Shown here one piece after another: positions 33,076 to 46,200 of a stretch of 64,000 nucleotides of DNA (the first letter of the stretch is position 1; the number at the start of each line of letters is the position of its first letter). A program made the position numbers and the translations under genes. The notes beneath the pieces were generated by a model that was not told where the DNA came from, searched no databases, and worked only from the letters and a program-made list of their open reading frames with translations. Where the stretch lies: assembly GCA_963170055.1 (NCBI GenBank), contig CAUJGJ010000135.1, positions 796,001 through 860,000 of the forward strand, read 5' to 3'. This DNA is from Halisarca cf. caerulea (taxonomy: Eukaryota > Porifera > Demospongiae > Chondrillida > Halisarcidae).

Positions 33076-34695
33076 CTATAATCAGCAGGGCTGTAGGACA
33101 TACTTTTAAAGTGGTCAGGCTGACTCATGCAGTAACATAATGACTATGAAGCATTGGAAGACATGCAATATATGACAAATGCATATGCGATGTCTTTAAT
33201 ATTGTACACATTTTTACAATGTTATAAATTATGTAAAATCACCTAATAAATATCAAAGTAAATTGGTTCTGCGCTAGTCACTTTTAGCAGGTTCTTTTCA
33301 TATGCTTGTTTACAGATATAACACAAAGCAAGGTCAATAGCCTCATCATAGTGGAGAAAAGTTTACTTCTTAAACCAAGATGCTTGACAGGGGCGCTTCT
33401 GGGATTCATCAGCCCAAAGCTATGCTTTGGAAGTATAAATGTGTCTGATGGGTGATTATGTACACGAATAGCCAGCAGTTGAGAATTTGTTGGTGTAGCC
33501 AGCCTGGCTGATGACAGAAATAGCAAAGAATTTCAACGGTGCGGAAAGGTGACTGCATGCAGATGATGTCGTCGATTAATAATTATGATTGCACACGTGG
33601 TCGATGATTGGGATTTGTTTATTGGGGCTCGCTCAGGCTCGCCCCACAATGACGTGATGTACGGGGGTTGTGTCTGTGGCTGGCTGGATATGTATATATG
33701 TATACGTTCAGCCGGCAAAATTTTGACGGGTAGCGTACGTTCAGCCGACGAAGTTTTCACAGATTTCACCTAATTATTCTGGCTTCATAGCACCACTTTT
33801 GGTGACGAGCTAGTCCTGAATGCTTTCTGCTCTTTCTTCATCTGTTTCACCTGCTCGGTGGGCCCTCTCCTCTCTTTTACCTGGTAGTTTGGGATCGAAT
33901 GGGTGACTGTGGCCGTGTTTGTCATTCATCAGTAACATAAATGCGCATCGGTTACCCACTCTTGGCTGCTGACGATGAGTTATATAAGCAGCAAAGGCAA
34001 GCACAAGGCATCAACGGATTTCCCCCCATCTCCTATCTTACATAATTGTGTTGTACCATAAATACTAATTTACTACGTAAGACTGTACAATCGTGAGCTG
34101 TGCAAACAAAAATCAGGTCCTGAGGAGAGTGAACATGAGTCGATCAGCCATGGGTCTGCTGCCACCGCCGAGGCGAATAACAGAGACGTTTACATACGAA
34201 TACATTTCAATCGGTTTTATAAGCTTTTACTGTATTCCTGTGCTAAATCCCTGCCCCAAGCACTGCTCCACACATAATGTGCACACAACCACGCAAGCCA
34301 CCACCGAAGTCCAATTGTGAAACAATGGGCTACTCATCAATCGTCTTTATGCCTATGCCAGTAGCTCAGGCTCGCCCCCACGATGACAATCATCTGCCTA
34401 GTATGAAGTAACAGAAACATGTACTCTACTACTAGACAAAAAATGGCATTTGAAGCCCGTTACCACCACCAGAAGATCTAGACGAAAGAAAAACTGCTAT
34501 ACTCCATGCAACTATTGAGTTGTTTACTTTCTTAAAGTCTTTACAATGGGTATTATGTGATGTTAGGTGTTACATGTATTCATTAAAAAGCATTGGTTGC
34601 TGTTTCCATTCCCTCGTGGGAAAATAAAGGATTCCAAAATGTTTAGGGTGTGCTAAAAAGTGGCCAGGCTTTAGCCTGACCAGCCTGGACGCTTG
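33076..34695. other. About 1.6-kb insertion relative to a paralogous intron
   Basis: Flanking DNA (32794-33070 and 34695-34810) matches a continuous block at 49300-49660, so this segment was inserted here or lost there. Its ends share an imperfect inverted pair with TGGTCAGGCT/AGCCTGACCA. Two near-repeats GTTCAGCCGGCAAAATTT/GTTCAGCCGACGAAGTTT lie at 33705-33760. Short frames show no known domain. Confidence 0.5.
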
Positions 34696-35359
34696 CTACA
34701 GCTATAAAATGGCTGCCTAACGAAGTAAAGAGCTACATAAAAGAGGCATCAGCCTAGAAGTTTGTTTCTGAATTTCTAAGCCCACATCTTTGTTTTACTC
34801 AGATATTTAGGTAAATAGACTTCAAATCATATAGCTGAAGCTTCATTATTCATATTGGGCATGGGAAACTAAGTTATGAATCCTGCAATTTAAAAATGAA
34901 GGCCTAGAAAGAGGGGGTCTGTCCGAATCCAATGAACCACCCCTGAATCCTTCATTGCTCACACTGCACAATACAAGTACAAATTTTATCAGTGTCCTGC
35001 TACACTCGGTCATGAAGATTGAAGATTTATAAGCCAACAAACAAACTAGTACAAACCTAATCAAACATACATCTCAAATGAATATTAAACACATTTTAAT
35101 CGAGAAATATTTCAATTTTGTATGGATTTTATTTACGTATATGACTTTCGATTCAACGTAATTCATATGTACACTTATACTATACCACTACTATACCATA
35201 TTATAAGAACAATGGTTACCATGAATACTGCTAAAAATACATCTTGCAAGAATTTTAGAAATTCTTCAGGGTTAAGTATTCTGTATTGTACAGAATTTCC
35301 TTCTATGAGAATAACAGTAGTACTACATACATACCATCAAAACTTTAAATTGAACCTAC

Positions 35360-35476
35360 CTATACATCTTGTACTTCCCGTAAGAGAATATCCACTGTTG
35401 CAGGAACAGGTGTAGCTTCCTTCTGTGTTCATACAGTTGTGGTCACAAGGGCTGGACTCCCTGCATTCATCAATGT
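35360..35476 (-). CDS. cbEGF exon, class Z
   Basis: The exon has 117 bp, phase 1-1. It encodes [15 protein letters not shown] and ends T-R-C-I-G. A class Y partner would be expected near 35150, but only its upstream intron remains. Confidence 0.92.
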
Positions 35477-35538
35477 CTGTAGCATTATTTTGTAAAATAG
35501 TGGAATGCTGAAGTATATATTCATAATATAACACGCAC

Positions 35539-36739
35539 GCATGTGGGACATGTCCAAATCTGCCCTGTTTGCTATTTAGCTATAATTCGAGCGAAAACTT
35601 TATTCAATGGCTTCAGGTCATGTGACATGTGCTAGATAAATTGTGATGTTGTAAGGTGTATGCATTAACATATGCGTGAGTTTGTATGTGCTGCAGCTAT
35701 TAGTTTGTATTTTCTGTACACTTGCCAATGCTTATCTCGATATAATTCGTTTTGGGAAGAAGGTTAACTGAAGTACGTTATTAATGAGTATTTATCAGCC
35801 AAAGCAGCAAGATGTTCAGAGATGACATGCTATTTTCTCTCAACGGGTTTAATTCCAACCTATCGAGGAGAAAAGGAAGATAGGGCATTGAATTCAAAAG
35901 TAAAACATGCGTTCTTTAGATTCTAAAGCCACAGATACAACCGGATATTGTGCACCTTATTCTGACTCTGACATTTAACAGTCATGCATGCACCCTTTCT
36001 GTACCCTTCGAGTCATTGTCAAAAGAATTTTCCTCCCACTACAAATGTCCTGGCTCCTTTAAAATATATTTTGGTTGGCGTTTTATTCACTGCCATGTTC
36101 GTTGTGTTTTCTATGATCAAATTTAGTCCTTACATCGATGTGGTACATCATGCGTATGTCACGTGACAAAATGGCCTCAGCGACGCTTTCGTTAAGGTGT
36201 ATTTTTAATGGCCGGGAGCCAAACAGTTAGGGCTAATCAGCCTATAGTCTATTGAGATTTTTCGATTTACATAGGCAACACAGGGTGTTAATAACCGATT
36301 GTTGCTTGTTTTAATTGTGGGCAGTGCTTGTTTTTAACATCCTTAATTTGCAGCTGTTTTCATTGCATCATTGAGCATCTTTAAGATGACGTTGGCAACT
36401 TCACATATCAAGAGAAAGGGAAGAGAAGACGACTTTTGTTACAAGATATTGTTATACGGAATCTACCTATCCATTTTTGGTGTCTATAGCTTTTGAGCTC
36501 CAGTGGCTCCCGGCATTTTTGTGCCTTTAGATGTGGCAAAGAAAACTGCATTTAATTTAATTTGCACATATGCTAATACTTCAAACTGAAGATCAAAACG
36601 GAGACAATACAACAAGCTACATGATGACATTTCTTTTGTAGTGATACGATAGACCTGCTAAAAAAAGGGGACCAAAAGCAAACCTAAATTTATCTCTATC
36701 TAAAGACTTACATGTGTTAAACAGACATGTCACACATGC
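35539..36739. mobile_element. TIR element, GCATGTGGGACATGTCC family, 1.2-kb copy
   Basis: The left end GCATGTGGGACATGTCC and right end GACATGTCACACATGC are inverted. Joining the flanks restores the intron block seen uninterrupted at 31971-31995 and 51241-51265, with GCAC possibly duplicated. The interior has no recognised transposase. A dispersed repeat (36296-36445) lies inside. A second member sits at 46026. Confidence 0.72.
36296..36445. repeat. Dispersed repeat, copy 2 of 3
   Basis: It shares GGCAGTG-TTGTTTT, GTTGGCAACTTCA and AGACGACTTTTGT with 55241-55360. Non-coding. Confidence 0.65.
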
Positions 36740-36958
36740 GCACACACTGTAATACATGATGCTCTAGTACACATGAGTATTCTACATGGGTACATTGATT
36801 TTTTTCAGGTAGCTGTATAATTTTATCTTGTTATCTTACAAGACTTGATTATGTTCCTTCTCAACTCAACTGCAGTGGAAACCTTTAACAGACTCTATTC
36901 GAACAGGTGTTTTTCAAAAGAAAAATCACACAAACAAGAGTGCATAAAAACCATTTAA

Positions 36959-37283
36959 AATGGTAAAAGGATGTAGGATTGACGCAGGACCGTGCAAAAA
37001 GGCATTATCAAAAAAGAATTCTCCAAAAACACTTGGTACAAGGGTGAGTTGCACAACAGGTAAAGGGCTAGGTGGGCAAAGGGCAAGACAGGCATGAAGC
37101 TAGATGAGCATAGGGCTACACATCTCGCAGCATATTATACATAATGTGCTGCACATGAGGAATGTAGGAATTTGCGCAGTCTTGCCCTTCGCCCACCTAT
37201 CCCCGTAGAGTTTCCTTCGCGAATCCTTTTTCGATGAGGCCTTTTTGCACGGTCCTGTGTCAATCCTACATCCTTTTACCATT
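36959..37283. mobile_element. MITE with 45-bp terminal inverted repeats
   Basis: The ends AATGGTAAAAGGATGTAGGA and TCCTACATCCTTTTACCATT begin nearly perfect arms that continue through GCAAAAAGGC. At 325 bp it has no coding capacity. It is the complete member of a family with fragments at 14889, 20601 and scraps elsewhere. Confidence 0.85.
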
Positions 37284-38100
37284 AATTTTTGTAATGTTTT
37301 TTATACGCTCTTATATTATCTATACACTTGATGCTAAAGTATACATAGTTTTATTATGGCCCTACACTATTTAACTGAAACATAGTTGAGATGCTTTGAC
37401 ACCAGGACATTTAACTTGGTATGTAGATTCTGAGTAAGCACCTGACTTGCTAAACACTGTTGTAACCATAGATTCTCAGGTGTCAACACTCTTACATCAT
37501 AGAGTGTCATTGAATATTTTATCAGCGTCTCGTTAAGGAAATGCACAATTAATTTTATGTTTCTGGTCCCTTACTGGTCAAAGATTTTTGCTGAAAAAAG
37601 AAAAATATTTTTTTTTAGAAGAAAAGTCAGTGAGCATGCTGGGTTCAAACCCTCGCTGACCAAAATATTGTAATCTATCAAGTAAAGCATGTGTGTTCAG
37701 CATGAACACATGCACAACCATTGTGCTATTGTGGACAATAGTGGCTGCTTCCATACAGACATGCACTCCACATCTAACTGTACTGCATAAGTTTGTATCA
37801 TCTTTCAACTTGCTTCAATTCAAAATTTTTGTTAGCATTGCATTAATAGTATTTGTTCACAGATATGAGGAATATACTTGCATGAATGCCTTTGTCAATG
37901 ACTAGCTTGAAAATAAAGATAAAAATAAAAAACTCTAGTGGCCTGGTCAATTTTCAAAGATGTACAAGACCAGAAACATAATACTTACTTTGTGTGGCCT
38001 AAACTAGCAACAACTTGCATTCATTCATGAAAAAAAACAATCAGATAAGTATGACTTAAAAATTATTATGGATTTTCCCTCAATATTAGCCAAAGAAATT
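37284..38100. other. Intron upstream of a class Y exon
   Basis: 37310-37540 matches the intron that follows the class X exon at 31237 (to 31620). 37560-37970 is a separate insertion bounded by a TTTCTGGTC / GACCAGAAAC inverted pair. Confidence 0.5.
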
Positions 38101-38135
38101 TTATCTCAGCAGGATCACTTGAGATTTAAACCTAC

Positions 38136-38252
38136 CTACACAACTGGTTCTTCCCATGAGGGAGTATCCAGGGTTACAGGAACAGGTGTAGCTTCCTTCT
38201 GTGTTCCTACAGTTGTGGTCACAAGGACTCGACTCTCTGCACTCATCTATGT
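38136..38252 (-). CDS. cbEGF exon, class Y
   Basis: The exon has 117 bp, phase 1-1. It encodes [26 protein letters not shown] and ends R-T-S-C-V-G. It is paired with the class Z exon 373 bp away. Confidence 0.92.
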
Positions 38253-38508
38253 CTGTAAAATTGGTGAAAATAGTGAATGTCCTGACATATTCAACGTAAT
38301 TCATATGTACACTCACACTATACCACTACTATACCATAGTATAAGAACAACAGTTATCAATAAATAATACAAAAAATATGTCTTGCAAGAATTTTAGCAA
38401 TACTTTAGGGTTAATCATTTCTGTAGTATACACATTTTCCTTCAAATCTACAATAATAACAGTATTACTAGATACATACCAGGAAGAAAACTTTAAATTT
38501 GAACCTAC

Positions 38509-38625
38509 CTACACATCTTGTACTTCCCGTAAGAGAATATCCACTGTTGCAGGAACAGGTGTAGCTTCCTTCTGTGTTCCTACAGTTGTGATCACAAGGG
38601 CTGGACTCCCTGCACTCATCGATGT
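38509..38625 (-). CDS. cbEGF exon, class Z
   Basis: The exon has 117 bp, phase 1-1. It encodes [16 protein letters not shown] and T-R-C-V-G. Its acceptor lies about 35 bp from a very long (TA)n tract, which shortens the usable upstream intron context. Confidence 0.92.
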   Translation of the reverse strand, partial: TSMSAGSPALVITTVGTQKEATPVPATVDILLREVQDV

Positions 38626-38659
38626 CTGTAGCATTATTTTGTAAATAGTGAATGCTCAA

Positions 38660-38853
<194 letters not shown>

Positions 38854-39078
38854 TCATAATACACTGTAATATATAATGCCTGAGTATACATAATATGGCT
38901 GGCCCTACACAGTCGTGCAAATACTAACCTGGTTGATACATTATGTTTTTATTAACAACCAGATAAATATTACAAAGCATGAGATAAAAAAATATTTTGT
39001 GTGTGTTGTATGGATTTTCTTTTAACATTAGTCAGATAATTCTATACATCAGTTGGGTAACTTGACATTTTGACCTAC

Positions 39079-39112
39079 CAACACATATTGTCCTCCCTGT
39101 GAGGGTGAATCA
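39079..39112 (-). pseudogene. Truncated EGF exon stub (class P)
   Basis: Same breakpoint as at 30541. The intron on its right leads to the empty MITE site at 39401-39402. Confidence 0.72.
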
Positions 39113-39715
39113 AGAATACATGTGGCTGGCCCTACACTGTCAAATTCTAACCTGGTTGATCAAAACTTTTAATCTGGCAGGGTTTGTTCATGGTTATTCT
39201 CCTACAAATTTACATACACATCTGTCCCTCCTTACATCACTTCACTGGGTTTTGTACTCTTCTAGGTTACCATGTACCTACATACCTGTCCCCTTCCTTC
39301 ACTATACTTTGGTAATGCACTGGGACCCTCCTGAAAAAAATCCTGCCTGGTATGCAGATTTTAAAATAGCATTTGCCATAGTAGAGGGATATCTAAGCAC
39401 TATTCAAGGGGTAACTGCATAGACTCTCCAATGTCTATGCCTTCATATTACACAATACAAGTACAATTAAAGTTTATCAATTCATGTAAAACTAAGAACA
39501 AGCGTACACTTGGTCATGAAGATTAAACTTTTATAAACCAAACAAACTAGTACAAAATTAACCAAATATACATCTCACAAGAATTTCGGACAAATTTTAA
39601 TGTCATTGACAAATATTTCAATATTGTATTCATTGTATTTATATGATAATGGCAACAGAACTATATGTCACTAATATTGTATCACCATGCAGGAATACTT
39701 TCGATTAAAACCTAC

Positions 39716-39832
39716 CTACACATCTTGTACTCCCTGTGAGAGAGTATCCAGAGTTGCAAGAACAGGTGTAGCTTCCTTCTGTGTTCACACAGTTGTGATC
39801 ACAAGGACTAGATTCCCTGCACTCATCAATGT
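39716..39832 (-). CDS. cbEGF exon, class X
   Basis: The exon has 117 bp, phase 1-1. It encodes [16 protein letters not shown] and ends T-R-C-V-G. The intron on its high-coordinate (upstream) side carries the LINE and copia insertions. Confidence 0.92.
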
Positions 39833-40028
39833 CTGTAGCAATTGGTGAAAATATGGAATGTTCAGGTATACTCAACATAAAGTATACATAATTCTATGAT
39901 GGCCCTACACTATATATAACTGAAGCCTAGTTGACATTCTTGAATACTCGGGTATTTTTCCTGGTATAGATTATGTAAATTTTGATATAGAACCTGACTA
40001 AGTCTTACTAAACACTATTTTAACCATA

Positions 40029-42441
40029 TATTAATCAATCAATCAATATTAAACGTGCACACATGTACAAACACCAGGGTACAGGATATACCCAATAAGG
40101 CACAGAAATAAAAAAGGTCATATTACGCTAATTTGCTGTTTATTACTCAAAATCGTTCACACCACACGGCATACAGTAGTTTGGCAGTCTTTAAATCTTT
40201 GCATGCATGGTCTAGAATCGAAGCAGTCTTTGATTCAATCTCCATCTCCTCAAAATCATCAGTTAGTTCTCTTGCACGTTCAATCAAAGGTTGGCGCTGA
40301 TTGCTCCACGCAGGGCAGGAAATTATCCAGTGGCATGTGTCTTCTATCTCATCAACACTGCATTACCGACAAACCCTCTCCTCTCGTTCCACACCTCGCC
40401 ATCTGCCTTTTTCAACCTCAAAGTGAGCAGTGCCTCCTCTCAGTTTCACCAGCGTAAATCTCATAGCTCTATCACGAACTATCCAGCACCTCTGGCTCAA
40501 ACCAAGATTGAAGATCTTGTGAAGAAGGCTCAACTTTGAATTTTAGCCAACTCACGCACCCACCCTGTTGATACTACATTCTCCGCGATACTCCTAAGCA
40601 TCCCTCTCAACTGGTAGCCATTGATGTTCTTCAAACATTGGCAATTCACCAGGGAGCTGTTCCACCCAAATGCTTTGAAGCACTCCTGCAGGTTGGCAAC
40701 CCAGCAACCTGCATTCAACGACAGAGCCTCCATGGCTGCTCTTCTAATAATGCGATTCTCATAGTCTGGGTGAGTCACTATCTTGTGCCAAAACCTAACA
40801 CATCTCATTTTGGCCTCCCAGCACAGTGGTAAACAGTCCATCTCCATGACCAGAGACACTCTGGGGTGTGATCTCGCAACCCCCAAGAAAGATCAAAATA
40901 CTCGCAACTGAAACTGGTCTAAAGATGACAATGACGCATTACAGCCCCATGCCTCAGATCCGTAAAGGACGACAGACTGCACCATGCAGTCAAACAGCTT
41001 CTTCAAACATTGGCCAAACAGCATCCCAACAGATGATCGCATTTGTTGTAGAAGCAGACTTGCTGCTTTTCTACCAGCCTCTACTCTATCAGCAACCATG
41101 ATGTTCAGATCTAGCAATTCATTGATGTAACAACCAAGATACTTGTAGGTGGAGACCAGTGGCATAACTTCACCGCTGATGACAAAATCATGTTGGCATC
41201 GCTCAGCAGATCTACGTCTGAAGTGGATAACAGCAGATTTCTCAATGTTCACCTTCATCCCCCCCTCTTCACATCAGTCTTCTAGAATACAGAGACTCTG
41301 CTGAAGGCCATCAACATCCTCCCCAAACAAGGAAGAGTCATCAGCATACAGAAGGCTAGGAACCTTAGTACCATCACAAAACACACCACACCTCTTTTGC
41401 TTCAAGCCATCAATCAACCCATTAATGTACAGGGAAAACAACAAAGGTGACAACACACATCCTTGCCGAAGACCAATACCCACTGGGAATTTATCACTGA
41501 GCTGATCATGCACCTTAACTTGCATACAGTTCTCCATATACAAGGATTGCAGAACTTCTAAAAACTTCCCATCTACACCTTGGCTTTTCAAGCACAGCCA
41601 CAATTTATCCCTATGCACCCTATCGTAAGCTTTACTGAAGTCAATGAAAGCAGTTAGATAGCCCTCTTTCTTCCTAGCAACATTGGACTGCGCAATTAGC
41701 AATAGGGTTAGGATCTGGTCTTGGCAACCTCGTCCTTTCTGAAAACCACCCTGTTCTTCAGGAAGAAGATGGAATTCATCAGCAACCTTAGACAGCCTCT
41801 CATTCAAAATCATACAGAAGACCTTGTACACAACAGAAGTCAAAGCAATACCCCTGAACATGTCAGGAGTACATACCCCAACACACCTCTTCTTCGCGAC
41901 AGGCACCACTAGACTAGTTCGCCACATAGTCGGAGTCACACCACCTTCCCAACAACACCGAAATGATGCCAGCCACACGTCTTTCAACGTCTGAGCTGAC
42001 ATCACCTTGGCGGACACACCATCCTTACCACAAGCTGCAGACTTCTTCACTTGTTCAAGAGCGCGATCAATCTCTCCCTGTGAAATCTGCTGACCAAGTT
42101 TCTCAGATATCTCCACTTTGTTTGGTAAAGGGATATGATCATTGACAATTGGAGAGTCATGGGCCCTGTCTTGGTAACAATTGCCCACATCACCACCCAA
42201 TAGCAGTTGAAAATGTGATTTCCACACATCTACTGCATCATCACCAGATCTAACTTCATTGTTATCATCACGGACTTCCATTAAGTTAGCAGAATGCTTC
42301 TTGCTACAGAACCAAAATTCCTTGCCTCCATCCAGAAAGAGCTAGACCCAAGGTTTTCCTCCAGCTTATGACGCAGTTGTTCCTCATATCCCTTCTTAGC
42401 TCTCCTTATAGCCTTGGAATACACTCTCCTATATATTTCGT
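40029..42441 (-). mobile_element. LINE, 5'-truncated, with (GATT)n-type tail
   Basis: It is inserted in an intron block that reads continuously elsewhere (CCATAGATCCTCCTGTGTCA at 31558). The low-coordinate end has AATCAATCAATC, i.e. a GATT-type 3' tail on the minus strand. No endonuclease domain is present, and the 5' end stops near 42441. Confidence 0.82.
40150..42430 (-). pseudogene. LINE reverse transcriptase, nearly intact
   Basis: 41274-42281 encodes 335 residues with F-I-D-F-S-K-A-Y-D-R-V (motif A), G-L-R-Q-G-C-V-L-S-P-L-L-F (motif B) and L-L-Y-A-D-D-S-S-L (motif C, catalytic box intact). A TGA replaces an expected Trp just after C-I-L-E-D. The frame continues at 40893-41258 (K-Y-L-G-C-Y-I-N, V-L-Y-G-S-E-A-W-G), meets another TGA after Q-L-R-V-F, and resumes at 40530-40886. 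A C-terminal C-R-Q-C...H-W-I-I-S-C zinc-like box lies in degenerate frame near 40300-40420. The few lesions suggest a fairly young copy. Confidence 0.85.
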
Positions 42442-42579
42442 CCTATGTCAACACTCTTACATCATGTTGTTGGAATAGCAAGTCCGTTTTGATTGTTCCT
42501 CTGAAAGGATCTAACTATCCTACGTGAAAACTACAGTGCCGCATAGTTCTGATGAAGGAAGGACTCTGATCGCTCGTCA

Positions 42580-43277
42580 ATGGCACCGAACAAGCTCCAG
42601 GAGGCGAAGATCAAGAGAAAACTGCGAAGTTCGCTGCTTGCAAGGCTTGAGCGTTGGTGCTCATCGTTTTGTCAGTTGAGCCTGCATTGCTGTACTTACT
42701 TGGGGACCCAGATAATCAAGTTGCTGTCTGGAAGAAACTATTGGATCAGTTCCAGAAGAAAACCTGGACAATTAAGCTACAGTTACGAAAAAGGCTGTAT
42801 TTGCTAGAACTGAGAGAAGGAGATTCAGTACAAGAGCACGTTCGAAAGCTAACAGAAATCTTTGATGAACTTGCAGTTATCGGCAGTCCAGTTGAAGAGG
42901 AGGACAGGGTTGTTCATTTGTTGGCAAGTTTACCCAATTCGTACAGTGTGCTTGTTACAGCCCTGGAAGCTAGCTCTGAAATACCAAAGATGGAAGTGGT
43001 CACAGAGCGTCTTTTACATGAGGAGAGAAAGCTAAAAGAGAAGGACAGTCATGGAAGCAGTTCTTCTAAGGCCCTATCTGTCTCTCGTTTGAAGAAGACA
43101 ATACCCAAGTGCTTTCATTGTGGTAAACCAGGTCATCTCAAGAAGCATTGTCTATTCTTAGCTACTGATCATGATAGTGGGAAATTCAAACGGGGCAAAA
43201 GCAGTGTATCAGATACAAACAAGGCATCAGTTGAACGTCATACTGAGAATGAGAGTGAGGTGCTTGTTGTTGCATGA
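42580..43277 (+). pseudogene. copia gag with zinc knuckle
   Basis: The reading changes frame once near 42660-42720. The main part encodes L-Y-L-L-G-D-P-D-N-Q-V-A-V-W-K, E-H-V-R-K-L-T-E-I-F-D-E-L and L-L-A-S-L-P-N-S-Y, typical of copia gag. The knuckle C-F-H-C-G-K-P-G-H-L-K-K-H-C fits CX2CX4HX4C. Confidence 0.85.
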
Positions 43278-43279
43278 GC

Positions 43280-46200
43280 AAGTACTTCAAGCTGGTGTCG
43301 GTGGAAACTGGATCGTGGATTCCGGTGCAACTTGTGACATGTGCTGCAATGAGAAGTTGTTTTCTGAACTACACCCGTTGGAGAAGCAAACAAACATAAC
43401 GCTTGGAGATGGACACACACTACAAGCGACTGGACAAGGAGTCGTGCCACTGATGATGAATCTTCCTGATGGAATCTCCTGCAAGTGTAACCTTGTTGAT
43501 GTATTACTCGTGCTAACATTGACATACAGTCTGCTGAGTGTGTCAAAGGCAGCAGAAAGAGGAAAGGAAACCAAGTTTGACCAGGATGGCTGCAGAATAG
43601 CTGACGGAAGTGGACGTGTCATTGCTACAGCTCAACGACGTGGAAGCCTGTACCACTTGGACTGCAAAACTGTAGAACAAGTTGCCATCACGCATCAGTT
43701 ATCGGAGCAAACCACTCTGTGGCATCGACGTCTTGGTCATCTCGCGGGACAGGGATTATGCAAGCTGTCTAAAGATGGACTTGTTCGTGGTCTCAACTGC
43801 ACATTGCCGGATAAGATTGATTTTTGTGAGTCGTGTGTAAACGGGAAACAGAAGAGATCTCCATTCAAGTCGGAGAAGAGCCACTCAACCATGCCACTTG
43901 AACTTGTTCATAGTGATGTTTGTGGCAAGATGAATTCACCATCGTTAGGCAGAGGTGAGTATTTTCTGACGTTTATTGATGACTACACACACTACACATG
44001 GGTGTACATCCTAAAGCACAAGAGTGATGTCTTTAGCAAGTTCTAGAAGTGGAAAGCCAGTGGACAAAAGCTGAAGACTTTGCGCACTGACAGAGGCAGT
44101 GAATACACATCTACATTCCTTCAGTCAGCTGGAGTACATCACGAACTGACGGTACCAAAGACACCCGAGCAAAATGGAGTGGCTGAGAGGATGAACAGGA
44201 CCCTGGTTGAGAGTGTGCGATCAATGCTTGTTGATGCAAGTTTGCCTCACAAATTCTGGGCTGAGGCTTTGTCTACAGCTGTTTATCTCCGAAACTGTAG
44301 CCCAACAAAAGCGGTTGATGGTATGACTCCATTTGAAGCATGGACGGGAAAGAAACCATCAGTTTTGCATCTTTGTGTTTTTGGGTGCAAGGCTTTTGCA
44401 CGTGTTCCGAAGGATGAAAGAGGGAAGCTTGACTCCAAAGCAAAGAATTGTATTCTTGTAGGTTATGGCGATGAGACAAAGGGGTATCGACTCTATGACC
44501 CTCTCAAGAAAAGGATCTGTTTTAGTCGAGACGTATGCTTCAAAGAAAACGAGCATGGCTTTGAGGACAAAGTCACTCATTCAGGACAGCAGTATGTCGA
44601 GTTGGACCTTTGGAGTGAGGATGATGCAAATCCTGATCCAGTAGTTACCGATAAAGCCCCTGTACTACCACCTCCAGAACAGCCTCCAGTTCGACGGTCT
44701 GAAAGGAAAGGCGGTTTCCTGACTAGTACGGAGTCAGGATCTATCTCAGCAAAACGGAGCCCTCTACAGTGGAAGAGTTATTAAGTACTCCCGAGAAGGA
44801 CTGTTGGCTTGAAGCAATGGAAAAAGAAATGACATCTCTGCAAAATTATGATGTCTGGGAGCTGGTTGATTTACCAGAGGATCGTAAGCCAGTTGGTAGC
44901 AAGTGGGTCTTCAAGGCAAAAACCAATGCTGATGGTCACATTGAACGATATAAGGCAAGAGTGGTTGCTCAACGCTACTCACAGAAGTTTGGCACAGACT
45001 ACGATGAGACGTTCTCTCCTGTGGTGAGATTGGAGTCTGTTCGTACCCTCATTGCAATGTCTGTTCAACAGAGTCTGCAGCTGCATCAAGTAGATGTCAC
45101 AACAGCCTTCCTGAACCACTGAATCCTGAAGGATTTATCATTCCCGGCAAAGAGCACCTGGTGTGCAAATTGAAGAAAAGTATCTATGGCTTGAAGCAGT
45201 CTCCGCGCTGCTGGAATGCTGCTCTTCACAATCACCTGAAGAAGTTGGGATTCATCCAAACAACTACTGACCCATGTGTCTACAGATCTTCAGGAGGAGA
45301 ACCAGTCTACCTAGGTGTCTATGTAGATGACATCATTGTTGCTGCACAAAGTGACAAGAAGCTAGCTGAAGTGAAGAAAGAGCTTGCCTTGTGTTTCGAC
45401 ATCAAGGATTTGGGAAAACTTCATCATTTTCTTGGTATGAAGATCGTGCAGGATGACACAACTGGTACAGTTTGGATTGGACAGCCAGCATACACCGAAG
45501 CACTACTGAAGAAATTTGAAATCAATCAAGCCAAAGTCAGTGCTACTCCAGTTGATTCAAGCAACAAGCTTGTGAAAGCCTCAGAATTAAGGTGATAATG
45601 CATTCAACCAACACATGTATCAATCTGCAGTTGGGAGCTTATTGTACCTTTCTGTTGCTACGAGACCCGACATTGCGTATGCAGTCAGTAATGTAGCGCA
45701 GTTCTCTGCAAACCCTACCACTCAACACTGGACCGCAGTGAAGAGAATCATGAGATACCTGAGAGGTACAATCAACCTTGGTCTCGTATTTACTCCGCAA
45801 GGGAAATGTGATTGCGTGGGATTTTCTGATGCTGACTGGGCTGGTGATCTTTACGGCAGGAAGTCCACATCCGGATATGTTTTCCAGATTGGTGGAAGTG
45901 CTGTAAGCTGGAGGAGTAAGAAGCAAACCAGCTGTTGCTCTCTCAACAGCAGAAGCAGAGTATGTGGCGTTGGCTTGTGCAACTCAAGAAGCTGTATGGC
46001 TGCGACAACTCACTACAGAGCTAACGCATGTGGGACATGTCCACATTTGTTATGATAGCGCTTCTCAGTTTGCATAGTGATGAAATATTATATTTCGGCG
46101 CCTATGAAATATTTGTCATGCATTTATCTCGTGATTCGTGTTGTTATTCGGGCGTATACGAATGCCGAATCTGTGTTTAGTGACGTTTTTTGTTGTCACT

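Noticed and set aside
32901..34320. Several short frames (up to 80 codons) in the inserted 1.6-kb segment
   Set aside because: No domain, Cys pattern, signal peptide or splice context was recognised, and the codon content looks random.
37560..37660. GGTTCAAACCC resembling a tRNA B box
   Set aside because: The T-stem does not pair properly, no A box or matching acceptor stem is found at the right distance, and the run of A/T between them is not tRNA-like.
37693..37905. 70-codon plus-strand frame with hydrophobic stretches
   Set aside because: It lies in an intron insertion bounded by an inverted pair, has no partner exon or homologue I recognise, and is not repeated in paralogous introns.
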